Positions 1 to 8,611 of a DNA stretch of 22,817 nt are shown here, piece after piece; position 1 is the first letter of the stretch, and every line of letters begins with the position of its first letter. The stretch is from IMG/VR virus record IMGVR_UViG_3300017760_000116, positions 1 through 22,817 of that record; one strand, 5' to 3'. Origin of the DNA: a virus. The notes under the pieces were generated by a model, which was given only the letters and a program-made list of their open reading frames with translations, did not search any database and was not told the DNA's origin. The translations under genes were made by a program, and so were the position numbers.

Positions 1-27
1 ACCTACACTTGTCACTCTAATAGTTGG
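1..27. repeat. 27-base direct repeat within the partial fibre gene (copy 1)
   Basis: Positions 1-27 are identical to 502-528. On the coding strand both encode P-T-I-R-V-T-S-V-G. The match includes silent positions, while flanking sequence is diverged. A second identical stretch of 15 bases (cctccgcttggaatg) occurs at 191-205 and 701-715 in the same module. These mark duplicated domains in the protein. Confidence 0.9.
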
Positions 28-1335
28 TTGTATTTGGTTATCTAAACTAATTGCGCCAAGCCCCTCAGCTTCTGAATAATACCACTCATCTGGTTCATCT
101 ACGTCTTCGACAGGAACAAAAACCCATCCATGCTTAGTGAGAGGAAGAGGAACATTAAGAACATCGCCTACTGAAAAGCCAGCCCCAGCCCCTCCGCTTG
201 GAATGCCAATGGATCCAGCTATTTTAAAATACTCTCTCCTTGCTGTGTACTGTCGACTGCCAATCCTTTCAGAACCCAATTCAATCGAGGCTGGAAACTT
301 AGGCCTAGAGGGAAAAGTATAAGTTTCAGATGTGGTAGCAGTAGAGGGGATTCGGTTGTCTGTTCGCGCATATACATCTAAAGGAGGAGAATTACCTGCG
401 CCCACGTTAACTTGGCCGAACTGATATGAACTGCCAGCTGTGCTGCTATATCTAAAATTTCCGCGTTCTTCTATCTGAGCTGTAAGTACCTGACCTAGTG
501 CACCTACACTTGTCACTCTAATAGTTGGCGTTGTTGTCGTGCCAACGAGAGGAGATTTTGGCATATTACCAAAACTCGCCGTTTCTGAGTAATACCAATC
601 ACTACCACCATCATCTGGATCATCTTCACGAAACCATCCGTGCTTACTAGAGACGAGTGGAACATTTAGAACCTCCCCCACTGAAAAACCACTTCCCGTG
701 CCTCCGCTTGGAATGGAAATAGATGCCATTCGAAAACTACTTCCAAAATTAAACCTTCCGATGGATTCAGATGTCAAAGTAATGCCAGCTGGTAACCTCC
801 GCCCAACACCTATTTGGTATGCTTCTGGAAAATGGCGTTGCCCTCCATAATAAGCTTCTCCAAAGTAAGTTCCTGTTCCAAGACTTCTAGTTCTGTTTCT
901 ATCAGCATTTTGAACTCTTCCAAAGTATTGAAACTTTCCGCGGTTTACAAACGCCCCACCTGTTATTCCACCTGTTTCAGAAACAGCGGTGACTCTAAAG
1001 GTTGGTTGATCATAAAGTGATACCGGCCATGTATAAGTGAACTCGTTATCATCATCATTATTATACGTAAATGTTTTGGGGTCTCGAAGAGGTATATCGA
1101 AAACTTCGCCAACAGAAAATCCAGTACCTCCACGCGTTATAGTAAATGTACCCATTTCATACTGCCAGCTAGGTGAGCTCGGCCGACTTGTACAAGATAT
1201 AGAAGCCGATTGATAATCTATTTCCCAAATAGTAGATCTCGTACCACTTTTTAATAAATCTACTCGTATAATGCTTGGATCGCCGTTGAACGATACCGTA
1301 TGCACGCCGTTTAAATCTATATTTTGTGTTGACAT
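1..1335 (-). CDS. Repetitive fibre-like structural protein (partial, C-terminus outside window)
   Basis: The reading frame starts with ATG at 1335 (MSTQNIDLNGVHTV) and stays open for 445 codons to the window edge, so the 3' end is missing. The start lies 29 bases after the stop of the tail-collar gene, which fits one co-transcribed tail block. The visible part holds three imperfect copies of a domain marked by a Gly-Gly-x-Gly...Phe-Ser-Val-Gly-Glu/Asp-Val motif near residues 69, 211 and 381. Each copy is followed 45-60 residues later by a P-T-I/F-R-V-T strand (about 111, 270 and 437). The second and third copies also share KHGW and WYYSE. No enzyme motif, signal peptide or membrane segment is visible. 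The modular, Gly-rich beta pattern and the position behind a collar fibre gene suggest a tail-fibre or virion surface protein; that role is inferred. I do not recognise a named family. Confidence 0.8.
   Translation of the reverse strand, partial: MSTQNIDLNGVHTVSFNGDPSIIRVDLLKSGTRSTIWEIDYQSASISCTSRPSSPSWQYEMGTFTITRGGTGFSVGEVFDIPLRDPKTFTYNNDDDNEFTYTWPVSLYDQPTFRVTAVSETGGITGGAFVNRGKFQYFGRVQNADRNRTRSLGTGTYFGEAYYGGQRHFPEAYQIGVGRRLPAGITLTSESIGRFNFGSSFRMASISIPSGGTGSGFSVGEVLNVPLVSSKHGWFREDDPDDGGSDWYYSETASFGNMPKSPLVGTTTTPTIRVTSVGALGQVLTAQIEERGNFRYSSTAGSSYQFGQVNVGAGNSPPLDVYARTDNRIPSTATTSETYTFPSRPKFPASIELGSERIGSRQYTARREYFKIAGSIGIPSGGAGAGFSVGDVLNVPLPLTKHGWVFVPVEDVDEPDEWYYSEAEGLGAISLDNQIQPTIRVTSVG
502..528. 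repeat. 27-base direct repeat within the partial fibre gene (copy 2)
   Basis: This is the second copy of the 27-base repeat starting at position 1, lying 501 bases away, exactly 167 codons. The repeats are therefore in frame and belong to equivalent positions of consecutive protein modules. Confidence 0.9.
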
Positions 1336-1364
1336 AGTCTTCGTATCATAACGTAATTTACAAC

Positions 1365-2849
1365 TTACGCAGAAGTTATTGTGAGAATTCCGTTAGATAC
1401 ACTAGCTGTCACACTCGTACCGGGCTGTCCGTCTTGGCCACGCGGGCCCTCGGTAGGGAAAACCTTTAGTTCGAGAAGTCCAGACGCACTAAATTTAAAA
1501 TGCTGTAGATTTACCGCTACGTTCAACGCAGTACTAAATAGATCGAGTTTGTCGCTATCATTACCTTGCGCGTTTTGCACGTTTATACCATTACCAGCGT
1601 GTATACTTACCTGTTGCACATCATCTGGAAGAACCTTAATGATATATTGCGTTATGAGATACGGCTGCATAACATTAACACTGCCCGTCAAGCTCGCGGA
1701 TGCACCAGATAATGAACCAGATAACGTACCAGCGCCGTGTGAGTGCGTTGCCGTCGCATTCTGCGAAGAAGAAGAATTAGTAGAAACAAGAACATCTGGA
1801 TCATCGCTATATGATGAACCAAACGCGCCTCTTCCTGTCTGATTTTGCCCTGTTAATAGTTTAGTCCCTGCTCCTTGCGATTGATTTCTTGAGGTATTCA
1901 CCTGCACTGGATTCGTATTCATGGTATGACTATGAGCCTTAACACCAGTCTCTGCGCCAGTAAGCTTATGACCAGCTGTACTGCCACTTATACTTACCCC
2001 ACCAGTTACATTACCACTCCCACTAAAGCTTTGATTTATTTTTCCTCCCGTATTTCCAACAATATACGTAGAACTTCCTGCGCCTAGAGGAACTTTACCG
2101 GTAAGATTAGGTAATCTAAAGTTATTGGTTGATGCAGTACCGTATTTATTAGCTATTATTCCAAAAAGCTCTGAATACGTATTCTTAGACACATTCTCGC
2201 CATTACAGAATTTCCATTTTCCATCAGCAGGTAAAGATGTACCAGCCCACGGCATAATCGTACCAACAGGGACTATATCGTTAAACACAAGTGTACTTAA
2301 ATTTACACTACCTGATCCACCCGCAACTTCTTCCCAAGTTAAATTGCCTTGCGAGTCTGTTCGTAAATATCTACCTCCAGTATAATTGGCTGGCCAAGTA
2401 TAATCGTTGTTGCGCAGCCGCATCTTACCTGATTCTACCAAAAGACGATTATTAGGTTCTGTACCATTAATCTCAATCCCTGAGTTCGGGTATCCTGCTC
2501 CTCCTACCACGCGTATACCATCATAAAAATCAACCTCCGTTAAGAAAGCCTTTTTACCACTAATCGATTCAGGTTGTCCGCTGGTGCCTCCAGTAAAAGT
2601 AACACAATTATCAATATTAGTTGTATTTGCAGAAATCGCCTCTCCAAGGGTGTCGAGCTCAGTTTGCAAATTAGTTACATTAGTAATTACGTGAGTGTGA
2701 TTAGTATCAGCCTTACTCGATAAATCAATATTACTTATAGCACCCTCAAGACTATCTTCAATTGATGCGAAGTCAGCGCCAAGTTGATTGGTTTTAATTC
2801 TCCACTGATCAAAAGTATCAGTTTGTTCTACTGGTATAAAATCTGCCAT
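1365..2849 (-). CDS. Tail fibre protein with phage tail-collar domain (gp12-like)
   Basis: The 494-residue product starts MADFIPVEQT. Residues 1-75 look like a helical attachment region and include SKADTNHTHVIT, a phrase common in phage fibres. Residues 193-256 (VPVGTIMPWAG ... FCNGE ... FRLPNLTGKVPLG) match the tail-collar family found in T4 gp12 and many tail fibres. Two His-Ser-His motifs follow at residues 306-308 and 369-371. T4 gp12 uses a histidine pair of this kind to bind zinc on the trimer axis, so a metal-bound trimer is likely but unproven. MQPYLITQYIIKV near 394-406 closes the collar region. The last 30 residues contain a short collagen-like run (GPRGQDGQPG) and a small beta tail. 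A late-promoter-like octamer lies five bases before ATG. The protein probably serves as a short tail fibre that binds the cell surface. Confidence 0.88.
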   Translation of the reverse strand: MADFIPVEQTDTFDQWRIKTNQLGADFASIEDSLEGAISNIDLSSKADTNHTHVITNVTNLQTELDTLGEAISANTTNIDNCVTFTGGTSGQPESISGKKAFLTEVDFYDGIRVVGGAGYPNSGIEINGTEPNNRLLVESGKMRLRNNDYTWPANYTGGRYLRTDSQGNLTWEEVAGGSGSVNLSTLVFNDIVPVGTIMPWAGTSLPADGKWKFCNGENVSKNTYSELFGIIANKYGTASTNNFRLPNLTGKVPLGAGSSTYIVGNTGGKINQSFSGSGNVTGGVSISGSTAGHKLTGAETGVKAHSHTMNTNPVQVNTSRNQSQGAGTKLLTGQNQTGRGAFGSSYSDDPDVLVSTNSSSSQNATATHSHGAGTLSGSLSGASASLTGSVNVMQPYLITQYIIKVLPDDVQQVSIHAGNGINVQNAQGNDSDKLDLFSTALNVAVNLQHFKFSASGLLELKVFPTEGPRGQDGQPGTSVTASVSNGILTITSA

Positions 2850-2853
2850 ACTC

Positions 2854-3066
2854 TTATTTATCTATTTTTTTAGTCAATGTTTTTACTAAAGATGCTAATT
2901 CAGAAACCTGAGATTTCAAATCTTGTAGTTCGGTTTCTTTTTGTTTACGAAGTCGTTTACGTTTTACTGCTTGAGAATAAGCATTAGAATCGCGATTTAA
3001 GATAGCACCGGTGAACACGTCCTTTTCAAGATTTGTGTTATTCTTTACTATTTTTCTTTGTGCCAT
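2854..3066 (-). CDS. Small basic coiled-coil protein of unknown function
   Basis: This 70-residue protein begins MAQRKIVKNNTNLEKD. The start at 3066 is chosen because it lies one base after the stop codon of the DUF4815 gene (TAA-T-ATG), the same junction as between gp5 and the 398-residue gene. A longer in-frame start at 3120 would overlap the DUF4815 gene by 53 bases and is less likely. The N-terminal half is polar and basic (KRKRLRKQKE near 41-50). The C-terminal third, from about residue 47, shows heptad-like leucine and valine spacing and should form a coiled coil. Its place between two tail genes suggests a small structural or assembly protein for the fibre region. I recall similar short coiled-coil proteins next to tail genes of marine myoviruses, but assign no function. 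Confidence 0.72.
   Translation of the reverse strand: MAQRKIVKNNTNLEKDVFTGAILNRDSNAYSQAVKRKRLRKQKETELQDLKSQVSELASLVKTLTKKIDK
2855..2862 (-). promoter_or_regulatory. Late promoter-like octamer GATAAATA before the collar gene
   Basis: On the minus strand the bases read GATAAATA, one mismatch from the T4 late consensus TATAAATA, then AGAGT and ATG at 2849. The octamer overlaps the stop codon of the preceding 70-residue gene. Its spacing to ATG is the same five bases as at two perfect octamers in this window, which is the main reason for calling it. Confidence 0.5.
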
Positions 3067-3067
3067 A

Positions 3068-6000
3068 TTAATCAAATGTTGCAATTGCTCTGAAGTCTTG
3101 TACTGTTGGTACATTAACAATGTCTGTTGAAGTTAATACAATTTTCACTGCAAAGGCTGTAAATTCTAAACCAAACCTTGGATCTGCAGGCCCAGGATCA
3201 TCATCTTCTAAAGATTCTGGATCAAAATCATATTCAATCTCGGAGTATCTTCCATCAGAATTAACAGGAATACTTTTAGTAGGCCTAATTTCTTCCCATG
3301 GAACATCATCATAATCAGAATCATCTATCTTCAGCTTAACGAGAACTCGAATATTAGAATTAACACTTGGTCTATTACCTAAAAGATAAATATTTAATCT
3401 ATCGGCAGGATCGTTAAGTGCAACAGTGCGTGTAATATATTGAACATCTGCAGTACTCGAATCGTCAAGATAAGAGAATCCATCATCGATACGTCCATCA
3501 TTAGAAGATACACGCGTGTCAGTAGTTTCTCCTATAACAAGACCCTGTAATGAAGAAACTGTAAATGTTACATTAGGAGCTCCGCCGTTGCCTAATACAC
3601 TATCGGGAATAGTGACAACTTCATCTACAGAGTAACCAGTACCACCAGAAACAAGAGTAATATCACTTACATTACCGGTTGAAGAATCAACAGTAACACT
3701 AAATGTTGCTCCTTCGCCAGTAGTGCCGGCACCTACTACTGGATTATAAGTAGAAGCTACGCGAGAAGTATTAGCAGCAGTACTAGTAGCGTTGATACCT
3801 GTAATCACTCCGCGGTCAGAGCTAACAATTTGTGATACTGCTGGATTATTGATAATATTACTTATACCCAATAACGATAAGCGTGAAAGATCTAACAACG
3901 GTGATATATATTCAGATGTTGTAGATAAGACTGCAGTGAGAATAATGTCGGATGCATTTGCTATAGTTACTGGTTCTGTTAAGTATTCTGTATTATTAAG
4001 ATCAAAAGAATAAGACTCACCGCTGCTTCCAGCAAACTGAATTGACGTACTAATTCCTGTTTTAGGAAGAACTACATTAGACGAGAAAACCAAGAAGTTG
4101 GAGATAACAAACGATGATTGAGTTCCTAATCCACTAAAAGTAACAGTTTCTGAAGTAGATGTATCGTATTGAGCTCTATAAAGCGTAAACTTGAAATCGC
4201 GATTTTGATCAGGTGTCCAAGTTGATGCATTCTGTGACTTAAAAGACACACCGGTATAAGGATTCTTATCTATTCTACCCTGACCATTTACATCGTCTCC
4301 ACCAGTTTCTGACAACCACATACGAAAATCAGGTGAGTTTGATATAACAACAATAGCGTATTCAACACTAGGCTGTAAATAAACTGGGGCATCAAATGTA
4401 ATAGTCGTAGCATATGTAGCATCTAATCCATTTATTCCATCTCCTGCGATAGATGCTGCGATATGTCCGTGCTTACCAATATTGTCTGAATAACCAGCAT
4501 CACTTTCTGTAAGAGGATTGCCAGAACCATCTGTAACGCCTGTTGTTGGATTTAAGACTACCTCACTAAATGGAACTATATTCTGTGTTGGAATACCGTT
4601 TTCTACAGTCACCAAATGTACTGTAACAGGGATACTTGCATGTTTCTTTTGGAAAAATAAATCCAATTTAGTAACAGAAGTGCCAGTGGCAATTTCTCCA
4701 ATAATAAATGACTGTGCAAGAGGATCGCGGTTTCTGCGAGGTGGAGGCGGAGGAGTTATGTATGCAACATCAACATCTCTGTCTATATCTGTAAGAGTGC
4801 GTTCTGAAGTTAATCTTTCTTCATTGAACTCAGGAATTCTTGTAGAAAGAATAGTTGTTTCCTTTGTTTCAATTAATCCAGTAGCGTTATATGTTGCAGA
4901 GCCAAACGTAGTAGCGTCTGTGATAGAATTCCTAGGTGAATCAGTAAGAGTAACTTTTCTTTCACCTGTTTTGAATTTGATATCGGTGTTATTAGGTATA
5001 AAGCACTCTATGTCAATACTACCTGAAGCATCAGTAATTAATTCTACTCGAGTAATAGCAGGACTTCGCGCTGCAAAAATTTCTGCGGCGGTTTGATTTA
5101 AATGAATTTGGGCTGCATCGCTTTTAGCATCAAATTGGCTTGAAGCTGATGAAAGTTTACTAGAATAATCACTAATATTAACGCCATCGAAGAATACATA
5201 TAACTTTGTGTTTGGCTTAAACATTTGGCCATGTATTTCAATTCTTCGCGAACGGATAAATGGTATGAATGATACGTCAACAACTCTTTCTCCAAGATTT
5301 TCTTGTTGCTCTCTAAAGCTCATGGTTGTTCTTATACCCTCGCGAGATTGTTCAGTAGTAGTAGTTGTAGTAGTAATACTACCACGAAGTGCTCTCACAT
5401 CACGTCTGCCAGTTATTGCTTGCTTTGCAGCAGCATTTGCTGCTCGAGTTTCTCTATTACCTTGATCACTCCGGCCGATTCTAACATTTTCTACTTGAGA
5501 ATCAACACCAGTCCAATCAGTTTCCCATTCACTCCATTTAGTTCCAATAGCGCCGGATTCTTCAGCAAGAAATTGAACAGCGTCTGCAGAACCAGTAGAA
5601 TTAACAATCACGTCTGGCCTTACTCTTGTTTCTTTCCATTCATCCATTGAAGGATCGAGTTTAACAACTCCAAACCATGCAGCTACATCAAATGGATTTA
5701 CACTTTCTGAAACACTTGCGTAAGGCTGTGTAATTAGAGGAACATCGGTGTATGGTAATGTAACAGTTTCCTGAGATCGATAAGGATTTTGTGCACCAAG
5801 CAATACGTTAGTTGTACTATAGGAAGGTCTTAAAATACCACGCGCTGGTTCGATAGCACATTTGTAATCAGAATCAAACGGATTACCAATGTTATGGCCT
5901 ATAAAACTATCTACAAGAATTCCATTCTTAAATCTTTCTTCACCACCATTTGTGAAGATTTTCTTTTCTGTAGCTTCTTGTTCAAGCAATGAAAGGGAAG

Positions 6001-8611
6001 TATAGTACTCTAAATTCTTTACACGCTTTTCGATTGTACCAATATCTCTCATTGTATATCGACGATTATCAATAAATTTTATATTAATATCTCCTGTATC
6101 AAACGTATAAGCAGGAACAAACAATTCATGGAGAGCCATTGAATCACCGGGTGTTGCAGGTACTATTGGATTAAGAGAAGGTGTTCCTTTTACAACATCA
6201 AAGTCACCGATGTTTGAAACAACCACCTTATCGTATCTTGGAAGATAAACATTTAAACTATTGAGTTCTATAACCGTGTTAGGATCTACAGAACTTCTAG
6301 AATTATTAGAGCCAACATAAGGTCTAAAGTCTAAAACATCGGCTAAGAATAAATTTTCGTACGTAGGAATCTCATTATACTCAACATTAACTCCTGATTC
6401 TTCGTCACCGCCATAACTATCAACAGAGAAAAACTCGTTTTGTGTTGTCCAATCAAAGTAACGATACTCTATAGATAACGTATCACCATTCAAATCAGTT
6501 GATCCGGTATAAGTGATCCCACCATCTTGATAAAAATTATCTCTTTGTCCGTTGTCGAGAGTAAACTGTGATGTGATATTTTCATTCGAATTAGAAGTAT
6601 TTGTAATACTTACGATATCAAAGATATCGAACTTAGCTAAGTCTATATAAGAACCACTCGTAAAAGCGCTACTCGGTATATTAATAGTTTCTGTATGAGT
6701 TTTCCGCACTTTAGTGCCATGAGCCGCGTCTGACTTTTGCACAGTTGCAACAATAGATGTTACAGCTCCACTAAATTCAAGATCAACTGTGGCAGTGCCT
6801 TGACCTGAAATAGCAGTACAATTTTGATCATTGCCACTTGCGTCTATTCCTATATAATCAGAGAAACTATCAGATTCAAAAATCTCATTAGTGCCAGCAG
6901 AGATCTGCGGTGTGAGACTTGATTGTACTTGGGATGTTCTTTTATAATTTATGTGAGCCACTGTCACAGACTCGACAGTATTATGTGGAAGAGGGAAAAG
7001 TAAATTATTATTGTTTGATTCGAATAGCTCGAAGGTTGAATTGGCAAGTGGTTCAAACTTAAACGTAGTAGTAGAAATTGAAGTGGCTTGACCGAGGAAT
7101 CCGGCTGTAATGTTTACATCATATATGTATAACCGATAGTTGTTATCACTTACTTTTTCTAAAGAACGAACTTTACAGGTACCACCTGTTACACCATTAA
7201 TGGTGTATGTCACACTTTGATCGCTAAAATTTGGTAAGGCGTCTGTACCTGAGGCACCGCTAATATTTCCAACAACGTAATTACCGAGAGTCAGTGTAGT
7301 AAATGCTGGATTAGCAGATGAAGCAACATTTAATGTATCTCGTGCTTTTTCAACTTTAATTTCTTTTTTGTTTTTTAGATGAACTCTATATCCTTGAACA
7401 TAAGCAACAGAAGGTTCAATTCCAGCAAGATAATGTTTCTCGCCATAAACTACATTACTATCACTACCAAGCTCGATCTTTTCAATTGCATCTAAGTTTG
7501 TAATATCGGCTGCAGTAAATCTACCTCTGTTACCAGCCTCGTCATTTAAGTATTCTCTAACATCAAGCTTAAAAGGTTTCAAACAATAATCACCGCTTTC
7601 TTCAGATGTACGATTAGCAAACTTTCTATCAAGTTGAGTGTATTCAGTGCGAGCTGGCTTTACAACAACATCTAAATCTGTCTTAAAAAGGGTTATATAC
7701 GATTGAACATTGTCTACATGTAAAACGCCAGTATTATTTGTAACAAGCGCATCGTCAAGATCACTTAAAAAGGCAAGCTGAAAATCTATTTTATAACGGT
7801 CTGCGCCGGGCGCAGTTTCGTTTGGATATCCTGTTGCGTTATCTAATAGTAGTGGATCAGTCACATAAGTAACAACTGTGTCTGTTACAATAAAGGCAAG
7901 CCTACCGTTTAGTGTGTATTCTTCTGAAGGTTTAGCAATATAGATTTCTTCAGCCTCGTTATAAACAAACTCGCCATTGACGAAATACACACCAGCATCT
8001 GTTTTACCAATAGCACCATGACCAGTTTCTGCAACCGTAGCAAATGATGTTCCTGTATTAACTAATTCAGTAGGATTTTGACTATTGTCATTTGGATCTA
8101 CGATAGCGTTATCTAATTCGATTACATCAGTTGCAACGAATTCTCGAATGTTATTGCCACTTCCATCTTGCACAGATGAATCATAGCGAATAAAGAAACG
8201 ATACTTGTTTTCTTCTGCCAACGCTTCATAACGTAAAATTGACGCTTTTAGACCATTGCTATTTTCTATTTTTAGTATCTGATCAATGTATGTAATGATC
8301 GTAGCAGGAGTAGCAGGAGCGGTTGAAACATTATTGATCTCCTCCTCCAGAGTAATATCAATGTACTTGACGTCAGTATCTAAGTTGCCTCTACCTTGTA
8401 GAATAGGACCTTCTTTATAAACGCTTTGACCAAACTTATCGATCTGCGACTGCAGCATAGACTGCATTTGATTTAATTCACGAACCTGAACACTTACACC
8501 AGGTTTGAATAAAATTCTTAAATAATTTTTACCTTCAGCACCAGTAAACTGAACACTATTGGTATTGAAATCATCATTATAAGGAGGGACCGCGTATGTT
8601 TTAATTGCCAT
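3068..8611 (-). CDS. Large DUF4815-type virion structural protein (baseplate/tail periphery)
   Basis: The 1847-residue protein starts MAIKTYAVPPYNDDF. Its ATG shares one base with the stop of gene 8 (TAATG). The N-terminal section (residues 30-75, with LRILFKPGVSVQVRELNQMQ and FGQSVYKEG) is the signature I associate with DUF4815, a family of large structural proteins in marine T4-like phages. Further conserved-looking sections are VSFIPFIRSRRIEIHG (1113-1128) followed by KLYVFFDG, a proline run then DPLAQSFI near 1296, and VQYITRTVALND near 1723. A Gly-rich module with SGGTGYSVDEVVTI at about 1625-1695 looks inserted into the C-terminal framework and resembles repeats in the protein ending at position 1. 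A threonine run lies at 1079-1086. There is no catalytic motif, signal peptide or membrane segment. The neighbours place it at the baseplate or its fibres; its exact role is unknown. Confidence 0.85.
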   Translation of the reverse strand: MAIKTYAVPPYNDDFNTNSVQFTGAEGKNYLRILFKPGVSVQVRELNQMQSMLQSQIDKFGQSVYKEGPILQGRGNLDTDVKYIDITLEEEINNVSTAPATPATIITYIDQILKIENSNGLKASILRYEALAEENKYRFFIRYDSSVQDGSGNNIREFVATDVIELDNAIVDPNDNSQNPTELVNTGTSFATVAETGHGAIGKTDAGVYFVNGEFVYNEAEEIYIAKPSEEYTLNGRLAFIVTDTVVTYVTDPLLLDNATGYPNETAPGADRYKIDFQLAFLSDLDDALVTNNTGVLHVDNVQSYITLFKTDLDVVVKPARTEYTQLDRKFANRTSEESGDYCLKPFKLDVREYLNDEAGNRGRFTAADITNLDAIEKIELGSDSNVVYGEKHYLAGIEPSVAYVQGYRVHLKNKKEIKVEKARDTLNVASSANPAFTTLTLGNYVVGNISGASGTDALPNFSDQSVTYTINGVTGGTCKVRSLEKVSDNNYRLYIYDVNITAGFLGQATSISTTTFKFEPLANSTFELFESNNNNLLFPLPHNTVESVTVAHINYKRTSQVQSSLTPQISAGTNEIFESDSFSDYIGIDASGNDQNCTAISGQGTATVDLEFSGAVTSIVATVQKSDAAHGTKVRKTHTETINIPSSAFTSGSYIDLAKFDIFDIVSITNTSNSNENITSQFTLDNGQRDNFYQDGGITYTGSTDLNGDTLSIEYRYFDWTTQNEFFSVDSYGGDEESGVNVEYNEIPTYENLFLADVLDFRPYVGSNNSRSSVDPNTVIELNSLNVYLPRYDKVVVSNIGDFDVVKGTPSLNPIVPATPGDSMALHELFVPAYTFDTGDINIKFIDNRRYTMRDIGTIEKRVKNLEYYTSLSLLEQEATEKKIFTNGGEERFKNGILVDSFIGHNIGNPFDSDYKCAIEPARGILRPSYSTTNVLLGAQNPYRSQETVTLPYTDVPLITQPYASVSESVNPFDVAAWFGVVKLDPSMDEWKETRVRPDVIVNSTGSADAVQFLAEESGAIGTKWSEWETDWTGVDSQVENVRIGRSDQGNRETRAANAAAKQAITGRRDVRALRGSITTTTTTTEQSREGIRTTMSFREQQENLGERVVDVSFIPFIRSRRIEIHGQMFKPNTKLYVFFDGVNISDYSSKLSSASSQFDAKSDAAQIHLNQTAAEIFAARSPAITRVELITDASGSIDIECFIPNNTDIKFKTGERKVTLTDSPRNSITDATTFGSATYNATGLIETKETTILSTRIPEFNEERLTSERTLTDIDRDVDVAYITPPPPPRRNRDPLAQSFIIGEIATGTSVTKLDLFFQKKHASIPVTVHLVTVENGIPTQNIVPFSEVVLNPTTGVTDGSGNPLTESDAGYSDNIGKHGHIAASIAGDGINGLDATYATTITFDAPVYLQPSVEYAIVVISNSPDFRMWLSETGGDDVNGQGRIDKNPYTGVSFKSQNASTWTPDQNRDFKFTLYRAQYDTSTSETVTFSGLGTQSSFVISNFLVFSSNVVLPKTGISTSIQFAGSSGESYSFDLNNTEYLTEPVTIANASDIILTAVLSTTSEYISPLLDLSRLSLLGISNIINNPAVSQIVSSDRGVITGINATSTAANTSRVASTYNPVVGAGTTGEGATFSVTVDSSTGNVSDITLVSGGTGYSVDEVVTIPDSVLGNGGAPNVTFTVSSLQGLVIGETTDTRVSSNDGRIDDGFSYLDDSSTADVQYITRTVALNDPADRLNIYLLGNRPSVNSNIRVLVKLKIDDSDYDDVPWEEIRPTKSIPVNSDGRYSEIEYDFDPESLEDDDPGPADPRFGLEFTAFAVKIVLTSTDIVNVPTVQDFRAIATFD

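Noticed and set aside
1381-1842. Plus-strand open frame (153 codons) opposite the collar gene
   Set aside because: It is antisense to a clear tail-collar protein and its product is low-complexity with many cysteines and prolines, as expected of a shadow frame.
3067-3120. Longer start for the small coiled-coil gene
   Set aside because: Starting at 3120 would overlap the DUF4815 gene by 53 bases, and the extra 18 residues look like the other frame of that gene's end. The ATG at 3066 gives a compact one-base gap.
4518-5096. Long plus-strand open frame (192 codons)
   Set aside because: It lies wholly antisense to the well-supported DUF4815 gene and its translation has no recognisable domain or repeat logic; no promoter or ribosome site precedes it.
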